A DNA stretch of 64,000 bases from contig CBDBGD010000008.1 in NCBI GenBank assembly GCA_965205235.1, forward strand, positions 1-64,000, in the 5' to 3' direction. The position numbers and the translations under genes are program-made. The notes beneath the pieces are model-generated. The model did no database searches, was not told where the DNA came from, and worked only from the letters and a program-made list of their open reading frames with translations. The DNA is from CBDBGD01 sp965205235. Lineage in GTDB: Bacteria; Chloroflexota; Dehalococcoidia; Lucifugimonadales; UBA1127. The stretch's first letter is position 1; each line of letters begins with the position of its first letter. Shown in pieces: positions 45,181-53,392 of the stretch.

Positions 45181-45384
45181 CTAGCTCCGGCGTCCGCGCC
45201 GGTTACGCCGAATGGGCTGGATGTAGTGCGGCTCCACCGTCTCCAGCGCCGACTCGGGCACCTCGCTCAGCTGGGCGTCCAGGGTGTCGTGGAGCCGGAC
45301 CGTCGAGTCCACCCACTCCTGCGGCGGATCGAAGCCTGCCTGCTCCAGCAGTTGTTTGGCCAGTTCCGGGGGCAGCTTGGGCAT
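45181..45384 (-). CDS. Small hypothetical protein, 67 residues
   Basis: A 67-residue protein starting at ATG 45384 with a very strong AAGGAGGAGG site just upstream. It begins PKLPPELAKQLLEQAGFDPP and ends in a basic tail IRRNRRGRR. No family is recognised. It lies 23 bases after the NHL gene and before the M24 peptidase, so it belongs to that minus-strand cluster. Confidence 0.6.
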   Translation of the reverse strand: MPKLPPELAKQLLEQAGFDPPQEWVDSTVRLHDTLDAQLSEVPESALETVEPHYIQPIRRNRRGRRS

Positions 45385-45407
45385 GCCTCCTCCTTCTGCG
45401 AGCGCGA

Positions 45408-46262
45408 CTAGTCTGGCTGGCGAACGAACTTGATGACGCCGCGGTAGCCGCCCGCCGCGCCGGGGAAGCCCCCCGTCATGTACAGGTCGCCTTTGGCGTC
45501 TCCCCACAGGCCCTGGCCCACGTCGGGTGCCTTGCCCCGGGAGACCACCACACCCTCCGGCGTCAGCACCGTGAACCGCGGGTGCTGCTCCGATATGTAT
45601 ACCATCCCGTCGGCGTCCATCCAGATGTCCATGGGGTGGTAGAGCCCCTTGCGCCACTCCGTGATGGGGCCGCCCTCGCCGTCGAAGATCTGGATGCGGC
45701 TGTTCTCCCTGTCCGCCACCAACACCTGCCCCTGCGGGTCCACCCATATCCCGTGCGGCGTGGAGAACTCCCCCGGACCCGTGCCCGGCCTACCCCACGA
45801 CCGCAGGTGCTTCCCCTCCGCTGAGAAGACGTGGACGCACGAGTTGCCGAAGCCGTCCGCCACGTAGATGTCCCCGTCGGGGCCCACCGCCACGTCGGCG
45901 GGGTGGTTGAAGGGGGCCCCCCACGAAGGCGTTCCCCCGCCCATGCGCAGGAGCACCTTGCCGTCCGGGGTGAGCTTCAGCACCTCGTGCGTGCTGCGGT
46001 CTGCCACGAACAGCTCGTCGTCGGCGGTGATGAACAGCCCGTAGGGGTCGGCCAGGACGTCCTGTCCCCATCCGCCCAGGTACTCCCCCTGTGTGTCGAA
46101 GACCAGGACCGGCGGGTCCTTCCGCTGCGTGACGTACATCCGGCCTTGCGAGTCCAAGCAGACGTGGCTCGTCACGCCGAACTCCATCCCCGCCGGCAGC
46201 ACGCCGAAAGGCTGCACCACCTCGTATCGGTAATCGCCCGTGCCGAATATCAGACGGGTCAT
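45408..46262 (-). CDS. NHL-repeat beta-propeller protein
   Basis: A 284-residue protein of about six NHL repeats (for example NHPADVAVGPDGDIYVADGF, STPHGIWVDPQGQVLVADRE, and ADPYGLFITADDELFVADRS). The pattern resembles peptidylglycine amidating lyase-type and other soluble six-bladed propellers. ATG 46262 is chosen over GTG 46268 because AGGA stands 7 bases before it. No signal peptide is visible. It leads a minus-strand cluster with the 67-residue protein, the M24 peptidase and the Asp-box protein. Ligand unknown. Confidence 0.85.
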   Translation of the reverse strand: MTRLIFGTGDYRYEVVQPFGVLPAGMEFGVTSHVCLDSQGRMYVTQRKDPPVLVFDTQGEYLGGWGQDVLADPYGLFITADDELFVADRSTHEVLKLTPDGKVLLRMGGGTPSWGAPFNHPADVAVGPDGDIYVADGFGNSCVHVFSAEGKHLRSWGRPGTGPGEFSTPHGIWVDPQGQVLVADRENSRIQIFDGEGGPITEWRKGLYHPMDIWMDADGMVYISEQHPRFTVLTPEGVVVSRGKAPDVGQGLWGDAKGDLYMTGGFPGAAGGYRGVIKFVRQPD

Positions 46263-46337
46263 CCGCACGTCCTGGGAGAGGATGGGGCCATACTAGCATA
46301 CGCCTGGGGGCGTGGGAAGCGCGTCGCGCGCACGCGG

Positions 46338-46367
46338 TTGAAGGGCGTCGCCCTTATGGGCTATGCT
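46338..46367 (+). promoter_or_regulatory. Promoter with palindromic spacer upstream of icmF
   Basis: TTGAAG (46338-46343) and TATGCT (46362-46367) are 18 bases apart. Between them lies a perfect dyad AAGGGCG-T-CGCCCTT (46341-46355), an operator-like site placed where a repressor would block polymerase. Confidence 0.5.
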
Positions 46368-46412
46368 AGCCCTGCCTGCGTATGCGGCGAGCAAAGTAAC
46401 AGAGGAAGGTCT

Positions 46413-49400
46413 GTGGCCACGGTCAAGAGCGCACCCTCCCCGGCCGGACCCCGCATGGCGAAGCGTCGTCCCCGCTTCATCATCGCCACCCCCATCTGCG
46501 ACGGCCATGACGTCGCCGCTGCGGCCATCACCCGCCTCCTGCGACGCGAGGGCGTCGAGGCCGTCTACATTGGCTTCAACAAGAGCGTCCACGACATCGT
46601 CAAGGCCGCCGTCGAGGAGGATGCCTCGGCCATTGCCCTGAGCACCTACAACGGCGGCCACATGAGTTTCATCCGCGAGCTCCTGAAGGAGCAGCGGCGG
46701 CAGGGGATCGGCCATGTCCCCCTGTTTTGCGGCGGCGGCGGCACCATCCTCGCCAGGGAGGTTGCTCCCCTGGAGCGCATGGGCGTCGCCAAGGTCTACC
46801 GCCCTCCCCTGGAGCTCGGCGAGGCCATCAGCGACATGGTCCGTCGCACCGAGACCGCCGCGGCCCACCCCCCTCGTCGTTCCTGCGAAGGCAGGAACCT
46901 CGCCGCTGACGACACATCCTTTGGCGCCCTGGCGCGCCGCCTCACCGCCATCGAGCTCGGCCACGACGGCGCAAACGGCGTCGGCCCGGCAGACCCGGCA
47001 CAGCCGCCCACGGTCTGGGGCATCAACGGCCGCGGCGGCGCGGGCAAGAGTACCCTGATCGATGAGCTCCTCTATCGCTTCCTGGAGTCCAGCGATGGCA
47101 ACATTGCCGTGCTCACGCTCGACCCCACCCTCGGCGACCGGCTCCGCATGCTCTACTGCTACTCGCCGCGGGTCTACCTTCGCTCCGTCCGCCTCGGCCC
47201 CGGCGACCCGGCCGAAGAGACCCTGCCTCGACTCATCGACGCCCTCCGCGCCGCCCACTTCTCCCTCGTCCTCGTCGAGTCCGTGGGCCTTGGCCAGAAC
47301 GACCTCGGCGTCGCCCCCTACGTGGACCGCACCGTCTTTTGCCTCACCCCCGACTACGGCACCGACGTCCAGCTCGAGAAGGAGGCGCTGCTGCCCCGCG
47401 CCGACGTCGTGGTGATGAACAAGCGCGACTACCCCCAGGCGGCGGCCCGCGGCCGGCGCGTCCAGAACCTCCTCGATGACAACCAGGCCTTTGTCCTCAC
47501 CGAGGCCAAGGAGCACCGCGACCCCGGCGTCTCTCGCCTCTTCGAGGTCATCGCTGACCGCTCCGGCCTGCCCCTCCGGTCGAAGGGCGCCGGCGCATCC
47601 GCCGCGCCCGTCGCCGAGCCCGTTCCCGCTTCCCGCAGGACCTACCTCGGCGCGGCCGTGGACGCCCACGAGGCCTACTACCACGAGATGGAGCGAGAGG
47701 TCCGGGAGGTGTCCCAGGACCCCGCGAAGGCCCAGGGTTACAGGGAGCGCTTTGCCGCCATCTGGCAGCAGTTTGGCTACGACGGCGCGCCCCGCGACGG
47801 CGACGAGGAGGAGGATGGCGTCCTGTACCGGCCCAACGCCGTAGGCGATGGTCGCGTCGCGGTTGCCCGCGAGACAACCTGCGACCTCTGGGTGCCCGTT
47901 CTCGGCTTGCCGCCGGAGGACTCCAGCCTGCCGGAGATCGTGCGCTACCTCTACAAGCAGAATGTCCCCGGCACCTTCCCCTACACCGAGGGTGCCTACC
48001 CCTCCCGCCGCGCCGACCAGGACCCCATCCGAATGTTCGCCGGCCTCGGCCTACCGGAGACGACGAATCGGCGTTTCCACCTCCTGCGGGAGCGCGGCGG
48101 CTCGCCGCGCCTCTCCACCGCCTTCGACTCGCTGACCCTCTACGGCCTCGACTCGGACGAGCCCGGCGCGGTCGCCAAGGTCGGCGAGGGTGGCGTCGCC
48201 GTCGACACCGTCGAGGACATGGTCCGCCTCTACGACGGCTTCGACCTCGAACGCACCTCCGTCTCGATGACCATCAGCGGCCCGGCGGCCACCATGCTCG
48301 CCATGTACCTTGCCGCCGCCCGCCGCCGCGGCTTCGACTGGACGGTGCTCCGGGGCACCATCCAGACGGACATCCTGAAGGAGATCCAGGCCCAGAACGA
48401 GGCCGTCTACCCCCTGGAGCCGTCCCTCCGCCTCATCGCCGACATGATGGAGTTCACCGTCCGCGACGTGCCCCGTTTCTACCCCATCTCCGTCTCCGGC
48501 TACCACATCGGCGAGGCGGGCGCCAACCCCGTGCAGGAGCTGGCCTTCACCCTGGCCAACGGCCTCACCTACCTGGAGGTGCTCCGTCACCGCGGCCTTC
48601 CCCTCGACGAGATGGCCCGGCGCCTCTCCTTCTTCTTCACCTTCGGCTCGGAGGTCGAGTTCAATGTGCTCGGCCGCGTCGCCCGGCGGGTCTGGGCCGT
48701 GGCCATGCAGCGCTACTACGGCATCGACGGCGCCGGACTCGCCCTCCGCTTTCACAGCCAGACCTCCGGCCGCTCCCTGCAGGACGTGGACCCCCTCCAC
48801 AACCTGACCCGGGTCACCCTCCAGGCCGAGCGCGCGCTGCACAACAACACCAACTCCCTCCACACCAACTCCTACAAGGAGACCTACACCACCCCGGAGG
48901 AGGACGACGTGCTGCTCGCGATGGGCAGCCAGCAGGTGCCACTGCGGGAGACCGGCGACTTTCGCTTCACCGAAAACCTGAACCAGGGCGGCTACGGCCT
49001 CTCCTACCTCGAAGACGAGGTCGAGCGCGCCGTGCATCGCATCTTCCGCGAGATCGATCGGCAGGGCGGCGTCATACCCGCCGTCGAGAACGAGTACCAT
49101 CGCACCGTCATCCAGGAGGAGGTCCAGAAGGAGTACCGGGCCCGGCGCCGCGGCGAGCGGACCATCATCGGCGTCAACTACCTGGTGTCCGGCAGCATGG
49201 AGCAGCCCCGCGGCGCGCTGGTAAACATCCCCATGGCCGAGAAGCGCAGGCAGGCGGCCCGCACCCGCGACTTCAAGCGCCGCCACGCCGCCGAGGCGAA
49301 GGTCGCCTTGCGTCGCCTCCAGGACGCGGCCCTCAGCGACGGCAACGTCTTCGAGGAGTTGCTGAACACCGTCGAGGTTGCCACCCTGGGGCAGGTCACC

Positions 49401-49445
49401 CACGCGCTGTGGGAGGTATGGGGCCGCTTCCGCCCCTCCATGTAG
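46413..49445 (+). CDS. icmF: Fused B12-dependent acyl-CoA mutase with G-protein chaperone (IcmF)
   Basis: A 1010-residue fusion with the IcmF domain order. An N-terminal B12-binding domain has the base-off motif DGHD at residues 30-33, STYNGGH and FCGGGGTI. The MeaB-type GTPase has Walker A GRGGAGKST (206-214), VESVGLGQND and NKRD. The mutase barrel starts near residue 430, with FPYTEGAYPSRRADQDPIRM, TAFDSLTLYG, GTIQTDILKE and VSGYHIGEAGANPVQEL. IcmF interconverts isobutyryl- and butyryl-CoA (or similar) and repairs its own cofactor. GTG 46413 follows GAGGAAGG; ATG 46455 is an alternative. The linker between the first two domains contains a palindromic repeat. Substrate residues cannot be aligned with certainty. 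Confidence 0.92.
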   Translation: MATVKSAPSPAGPRMAKRRPRFIIATPICDGHDVAAAAITRLLRREGVEAVYIGFNKSVHDIVKAAVEEDASAIALSTYNGGHMSFIRELLKEQRRQGIGHVPLFCGGGGTILAREVAPLERMGVAKVYRPPLELGEAISDMVRRTETAAAHPPRRSCEGRNLAADDTSFGALARRLTAIELGHDGANGVGPADPAQPPTVWGINGRGGAGKSTLIDELLYRFLESSDGNIAVLTLDPTLGDRLRMLYCYSPRVYLRSVRLGPGDPAEETLPRLIDALRAAHFSLVLVESVGLGQNDLGVAPYVDRTVFCLTPDYGTDVQLEKEALLPRADVVVMNKRDYPQAAARGRRVQNLLDDNQAFVLTEAKEHRDPGVSRLFEVIADRSGLPLRSKGAGASAAPVAEPVPASRRTYLGAAVDAHEAYYHEMEREVREVSQDPAKAQGYRERFAAIWQQFGYDGAPRDGDEEEDGVLYRPNAVGDGRVAVARETTCDLWVPVLGLPPEDSSLPEIVRYLYKQNVPGTFPYTEGAYPSRRADQDPIRMFAGLGLPETTNRRFHLLRERGGSPRLSTAFDSLTLYGLDSDEPGAVAKVGEGGVAVDTVEDMVRLYDGFDLERTSVSMTISGPAATMLAMYLAAARRRGFDWTVLRGTIQTDILKEIQAQNEAVYPLEPSLRLIADMMEFTVRDVPRFYPISVSGYHIGEAGANPVQELAFTLANGLTYLEVLRHRGLPLDEMARRLSFFFTFGSEVEFNVLGRVARRVWAVAMQRYYGIDGAGLALRFHSQTSGRSLQDVDPLHNLTRVTLQAERALHNNTNSLHTNSYKETYTTPEEDDVLLAMGSQQVPLRETGDFRFTENLNQGGYGLSYLEDEVERAVHRIFREIDRQGGVIPAVENEYHRTVIQEEVQKEYRARRRGERTIIGVNYLVSGSMEQPRGALVNIPMAEKRRQAARTRDFKRRHAAEAKVALRRLQDAALSDGNVFEELLNTVEVATLGQVTHALWEVWGRFRPSM
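46875..46902 (+). repeat. Palindromic repeat inserted in frame inside icmF
   Basis: This 28-base copy has the core TTCCTGC-GAAG-GCAGGAA (46880-46897) flanked by CGTCG and CCTCG, the same as the intergenic copies at 45066 and 49498. It encodes RRSCEGRNL (residues 155-163) in the linker between the B12 and GTPase domains. Confidence 0.85.
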
Positions 49446-49447
49446 GC

Positions 49448-49625
49448 CCCCTCTCCCGCTGGGAGAGGGCTGGGGTGAGGGCGGCCCGCTCAACGCTCGT
49501 CGTTCCTGCGGAGGCAGGAACCTCGACGCTTACCAGAGCCCAAGGGGGAGTCCAGAGGGGGTCTCCCCCTCCTCTAGGGCGGCGAGCCGCTCTGGGGGAT
49601 GTGCCCCCAGTTACAACATAGATCA
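49448..49625. repeat. Cluster of three palindromic repeat types downstream of icmF
   Basis: CCCTCTCCCGCTGGGAGAGGG lies at 49449-49469 (a hairpin), the CGTCG-TTCCTGC type at 49498-49525, and a G/C-run element (GAGGGGG/CCCCCTC around 49556-49572) extending to about 49610. The first may double as the icmF terminator. No gene is seen between 49446 and 49689. Confidence 0.7.
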
Positions 49626-49689
49626 ACCCCGAGGGCGGGCGGATGGGCCCACCCAAGATGGAATAGAGACGCAGCCAAGGAGGACACCC

Positions 49690-50940
49690 ATGCACCACCA
49701 GAACGGCCACTTCCAGGTCATCACCGGCGCCCGACTGCTCGACGGCACCGGCGCACCGGCCATCGAGCGCGGCGCAGTCCTCCTCGAGGACTCCGTCGTC
49801 CGATGGGTCGGCCCCGAGGCGGACCTGCGGCTGCCGGAGGGCGCTGAGGCGCAGACCCTCCACTACCCCGACGCCACGGTCCTCCCAGGCCTCGTCGACG
49901 TCCACACCCACATGAACCTCCCCGGCGACGGCACCCTCGTCGAGGAGACCGCCGCAGAGCCTGAGGCCATCCTGCTCCTGCGCTCCGTTATGAACGGCCG
50001 CAATCACCTGGAGTCGGGCGTCACCACCGCCCGCGAGAACGGCGCCAAGGAGAAGACCGCCTTCGCCCTCAAGGACGGCATCGAGCGCGGCTTCGTCTCC
50101 GGGCCCCGCATGGTCGTCTGCGGGCGGCCCATCACCATCAGCGGCGGCCACTGCTGGTTCTTCGGCGGCGTGGCGAACGGCGTCGTCGGCGTCCGGCAGG
50201 CTGTGCGCCAGCTCTGCAAGGAGGGCGCTGACTACATCAAAGTCATGGCCACCGGCGGCGGAACCCAGACCTCCTACTCCCACCTGCCCGCATTCACCCT
50301 CGCAGAGTTGCAGGCCCTCGCCGACGAGGCCCATTGCAACGGCAAAACCGTCGCCATGCACGCCACCGCCACCCAGGGCATCATCAACGCCCTGGATGCC
50401 GGCGCCGATATGCTCGTCCACTGCAACTTCTACCAGCCCGACGGCACCTACCGCTACGAACCAGAGGTGGCGGAGCGCATCGCTCGACAGCGCGTGTGGG
50501 TGAACCCCACCCTCCACGTCGCCCGCTCCCGCATCTGGATGGGCGAGGCGCAGCAGCGCGCCGGCACGCTCACCCCCGAGGGCGCCCTCGCCCTCGAGAA
50601 GAACAAGGCCGACTACGAGAAGCGCCAGGACGGCTGCCGACGCCTTATGGAGCTCGGCGCCAAGGTCGTCGCCGGCTCCGACGGCGGCTGGGGCGTCTAC
50701 CCCCTCGGCCAGTTCCAGCACGAGATCACCGCGCTCGCCGGCGCCGGCATGCGCAACGCCGACTGCATCCTCGCCTCCACCCGCGAGGCCGCCGCCTCCA
50801 TCGGCATGGACCGCCTCGTCGGCACCCTCGAGCCCGGCAAGGCCGCCGACGTCGTGGTCGTGGACGGCAACCCCCTCGCGGACATCGACGCCCTCAACCG
50901 CGTCCGCGCCGTCTTCAAAGCCGGCGTCCAGCACGTCTAG
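49690..50940 (+). CDS. Amidohydrolase family protein (imidazolonepropionase/prolidase-like)
   Basis: A 416-residue metal-dependent amidohydrolase. The HxH of strand 1 is in PGLVDVHTHMNL, a Lys in YIKVMATGGG, His in VAMHATATQG and LVHCNF, and the final Asp in VAGSDGGW, a full two-metal set. It resembles the aryldialkylphosphatase/Xaa-Pro dipeptidase-like subgroup. GAGG stands 8 bases before the ATG. The substrate is unknown. Confidence 0.87.
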   Translation: MHHQNGHFQVITGARLLDGTGAPAIERGAVLLEDSVVRWVGPEADLRLPEGAEAQTLHYPDATVLPGLVDVHTHMNLPGDGTLVEETAAEPEAILLLRSVMNGRNHLESGVTTARENGAKEKTAFALKDGIERGFVSGPRMVVCGRPITISGGHCWFFGGVANGVVGVRQAVRQLCKEGADYIKVMATGGGTQTSYSHLPAFTLAELQALADEAHCNGKTVAMHATATQGIINALDAGADMLVHCNFYQPDGTYRYEPEVAERIARQRVWVNPTLHVARSRIWMGEAQQRAGTLTPEGALALEKNKADYEKRQDGCRRLMELGAKVVAGSDGGWGVYPLGQFQHEITALAGAGMRNADCILASTREAAASIGMDRLVGTLEPGKAADVVVVDGNPLADIDALNRVRAVFKAGVQHV

Positions 50941-51016
50941 CGTGCTCCCGCGAGGGCGGCGAAGGGGCCTTGGAGCGCGGCGTCAGCCGCCCGACTGTCG
51001 AGGCGGACGCGTGCGA

Positions 51017-51091
51017 GCGGGAACCTCTGCACGCGTTCCCGCATATATCTCCTTAGAGGCGCGAGAGGCGTCCGACAAGACTGGGCCTCTC
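51017..51091. repeat. Two hairpins between the amidohydrolase and DUF2330 genes
   Basis: GCGGGAAC (51017-51024)/GTTCCCGC (51035-51042) and GAGAGGC (51063-51069)/GCCTCTC (51085-51091). The first resembles the dispersed palindrome family; either could end the upstream transcript. Confidence 0.5.
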
Positions 51092-51108
51092 ACGCATGGG
51101 GTGAGAAC

Positions 51109-52347
51109 GTGGCAACAGTGAAGCGCTACAGTCTCCTTGCGGTTCCGATGCTGGCAGCCTTGCTCACGGGCTGGCTGCTCACGTCCTCGTCCGTCTCCGC
51201 CTGTGGCGGCTTCTTCTGCACCACCACGCCGGTGGACCAGAACGCCGAGCGCATCATCTTCACCCAGAACGGCGACGGCACAGTCTCCGCCTACGTCCAG
51301 ATCGAGTACACGGGCGAAGCTCCGGACTTCTCCTGGATTCTGCCCCTGCCGGAGGCCATTCCCCCCGAGGCCGTGGAGGTGCCGGAGGACGCCATGGCCG
51401 CTTTCACGGAGCTGGAGGTTGCTACGGACCCGGTGTTCCTGATGCCTCCGTGGCCGGAATGCCTCCAGAACCGCGCTGTGGCCGCGACGACAACAACAGC
51501 CTCCAGCTCCGTGGAGGTCTTTGCTTCGGGCGAGGTGGGCCCCTACGGGTTCGACGTCGTGGGCTCTGAAGATCCCTTGGCCCTCATCACGTGGCTCCGT
51601 GACAATAGCTACCGGGTCACAGAGGCCATGGAACCGCTCATCAACGTCTACGTGGAGGAGTCCTTCGTATTCCTCGCCATGAAGCTGCGGCCGGACTCCG
51701 GCGTCCAGGACGTCGAGCCGGTGAAGGTGACCTATCCCTCGCAAGCCCCCATGATCCCCCTGCGCCTCACCGCAGTCGCCGCCAACCCGGACATGGCGGT
51801 GATGGTGTGGGTCTACGCCCAGGAGCAGGCGGTCCCAGCCAACTATGCCCACGAGACGATTGCCAACGACGAACTGGTCTTCTTTGGGTTTGGAGGTACC
51901 AGCAACTATCGAACGCTGATGGGCCAGAAGGCGAACCAGCACCAGGGCCAGGCCTTCATCACGGAGTACGCCGGTCCTTCCGCACGGCTGCAGGTCACCC
52001 ACCCCTTGCTGCGGGACCTCGCAAGTCGACATCCCTACGTGACCCGCCTCAACACGGTGATCTCCCCGGAGGAGATGACCGTTGACCCCATCTTCCGCTA
52101 CGACGCCTCTCTCGCCGACGTCTCGAACATCCGCGACCTGAGCGAGATGACGGGCGTGTACGACTGCGAGCCCCGCGCCGCCCAGGCGTCGTTCACGAGC
52201 GTTAGCGGCGAGGCCGCCGGCGCATCCTCCGCTGCTGACGCCAGCAGCAACGACCGGAACGCCCTCCTTCTGAGCGCCGTCATCATCCTGGCTGTGGCCG
52301 TCATGGTGGTGCTCATCGTGCTCCGCGTCCAACGCCGGGGCACATAG
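51109..52347 (+). CDS. DUF2330 membrane-anchored exported protein
   Basis: A 412-residue protein. The N-terminus is a signal peptide (about residues 1-28, ending at SACGGFFC, the DUF2330 hallmark), followed by IIFTQNGDGTVSAYVQIEYT and FSWILPLPEAIPPEAVEVPE. The C-terminus has one membrane helix (about 382-403) and a short basic tail, so the domain faces outside. DUF2330 proteins have no known function. It starts at GTG 51109. Confidence 0.88.
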   Translation: MATVKRYSLLAVPMLAALLTGWLLTSSSVSACGGFFCTTTPVDQNAERIIFTQNGDGTVSAYVQIEYTGEAPDFSWILPLPEAIPPEAVEVPEDAMAAFTELEVATDPVFLMPPWPECLQNRAVAATTTTASSSVEVFASGEVGPYGFDVVGSEDPLALITWLRDNSYRVTEAMEPLINVYVEESFVFLAMKLRPDSGVQDVEPVKVTYPSQAPMIPLRLTAVAANPDMAVMVWVYAQEQAVPANYAHETIANDELVFFGFGGTSNYRTLMGQKANQHQGQAFITEYAGPSARLQVTHPLLRDLASRHPYVTRLNTVISPEEMTVDPIFRYDASLADVSNIRDLSEMTGVYDCEPRAAQASFTSVSGEAAGASSAADASSNDRNALLLSAVIILAVAVMVVLIVLRVQRRGT

Positions 52348-52482
52348 CCTGCGCGCAATGGGACCCTAGAGGGTCGCAACGCCGATTCGCCCTCTTTCCC
52401 AGCGGGAGACCCCGACGCCAAGCGGCGGGGGAGGGCGCACCCGCGCCCCCTACACTTTCCCACCCCCTTCTCGCCCCTGGGG

Positions 52483-52512
52483 TTGACAAGTAAGTACTAA
52501 CTATAGTACCTT
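52483..52512 (+). promoter_or_regulatory. Promoter and short dyad of the candidate toxin-antitoxin operon
   Basis: TTGACA (52483-52488) and TACCTT (52507-52512) are 18 bases apart. GTACT (52494-52498) and AGTAC (52505-52509) form a dyad inside the promoter, the usual place for antitoxin autoregulation. The region is AT-rich against a GC-rich surrounding. Confidence 0.5.
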
Positions 52513-52554
52513 CGTTGCGCGTTCAATACGACCAGTGAAAGGGAGAGTGCGGAG

Positions 52555-52974
52555 ATGGCCATAGACCGAGACCAGAAGTACCGCGAGATGGCGAGCCGGG
52601 GCAAGTACAGGGCGCTGTACAGCCACCTGTGCGCTCTTTCAGCCCACGAGTGGCGGACTGGCTTCAGCGAGGTCGAGTCGGTCCTGGGCTTCGCCCTCCC
52701 TCCCTCCGCGCGCCTCCACCGGCCCTGGTGGGCGAACCCGCGCCGGGGCAACGGCCACAGCCACGCGCTTGCCTGGATCGTCGCCGGTTGGGAAACGGCG
52801 GAGGTGGATGTAGAGGCGGAGACTCTGGTGTTTCGTCGGAAGAATCCCAGGCCCGCCTCCCAGTTCAACCTGGATGAGGTGCTGCCTGTTCACTATGGGG
52901 GCAAGTGGCCTGAGGGCCTGAGCCTCCGACGCGAGGATATGTACGAGGACAGAGGCCTACCCGGATGTTCATAG
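52555..52974 (+). CDS. Candidate antitoxin with DUF7662-like domain
   Basis: A 139-residue protein. Residues 14-93 match, as I recall it, the DUF7662 pattern: KYRALYSHLC, then EVESVLGFALPPSARLHRPW, WANPRRGNGHSHALAWIVAG and a final VFRR strand. The tail (94-139) ends in SLRREDMYEDRG, resembling the C-terminal toxin-binding tails of VapB/RHH antitoxins. It overlaps the PIN gene by 10 bases and precedes it, the usual antitoxin-toxin order. The domain name is from memory and the antitoxin role is inferred. Confidence 0.7.
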   Translation: MAIDRDQKYREMASRGKYRALYSHLCALSAHEWRTGFSEVESVLGFALPPSARLHRPWWANPRRGNGHSHALAWIVAGWETAEVDVEAETLVFRRKNPRPASQFNLDEVLPVHYGGKWPEGLSLRREDMYEDRGLPGCS

Positions 52975-53387
52975 ACACCAACATCCTGGTTAACGTCCGT
53001 GTCCACGTAGCCCCCCTGCACGTGGCTGCCAGGGAAATCTTGGAGCGCGCTGCTCTGGATCTCGAACCGATGAGAATCAGCCGACAAGTCTTGCGCGAGT
53101 ACCTGGCAACAGTCACTCGCCCGCAGCCCTGGTCCCTGCCCCTCACCCGCCAGGAGGCCCTGGACGACGTGAACAGGATGCTTGGGGCCTTTGAGGTGTT
53201 GGAAGACGGCCCCGAGGTCACGCAGACGCTCATCGGCCTGTGCCGCGAGGTCCCCGTGGGTGGCCGCCAGATTCACGACGCCAACATCGTCGCGACCATG
53301 CTCGCGCATGGCGAGCGGCGGCTGCTTACGTTCAACGCCGCCGACTTTCGCCGCTACGGGGACCGCATCGAGCTCGTGAGCGCCTAA
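52965..53387 (+). CDS. PIN-domain RNase (VapC-like toxin)
   Basis: A 140-residue PIN protein. The four acidic metal residues are visible: Asp4 (FIDTN), Glu45 (LREYL), Asp105 (HDANIV) and Asp127 (NAADF). Such proteins are Mg-dependent RNases, mostly toxins of VapBC systems. Its ATG lies inside the end of the preceding gene, a sign of translational coupling. It converges on the D-aminoacylase gene 5 bases away. Confidence 0.9.
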   Translation: MFIDTNILVNVRVHVAPLHVAAREILERAALDLEPMRISRQVLREYLATVTRPQPWSLPLTRQEALDDVNRMLGAFEVLEDGPEVTQTLIGLCREVPVGGRQIHDANIVATMLAHGERRLLTFNAADFRRYGDRIELVSA

Positions 53388-53392
53388 CCCCC

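Noticed and set aside
45831..46412. Long N-terminal extension of icmF from 45831
   Set aside because: It runs antisense through the NHL gene with no family similarity; the GTG at 46413 with a ribosome site gives the expected start.
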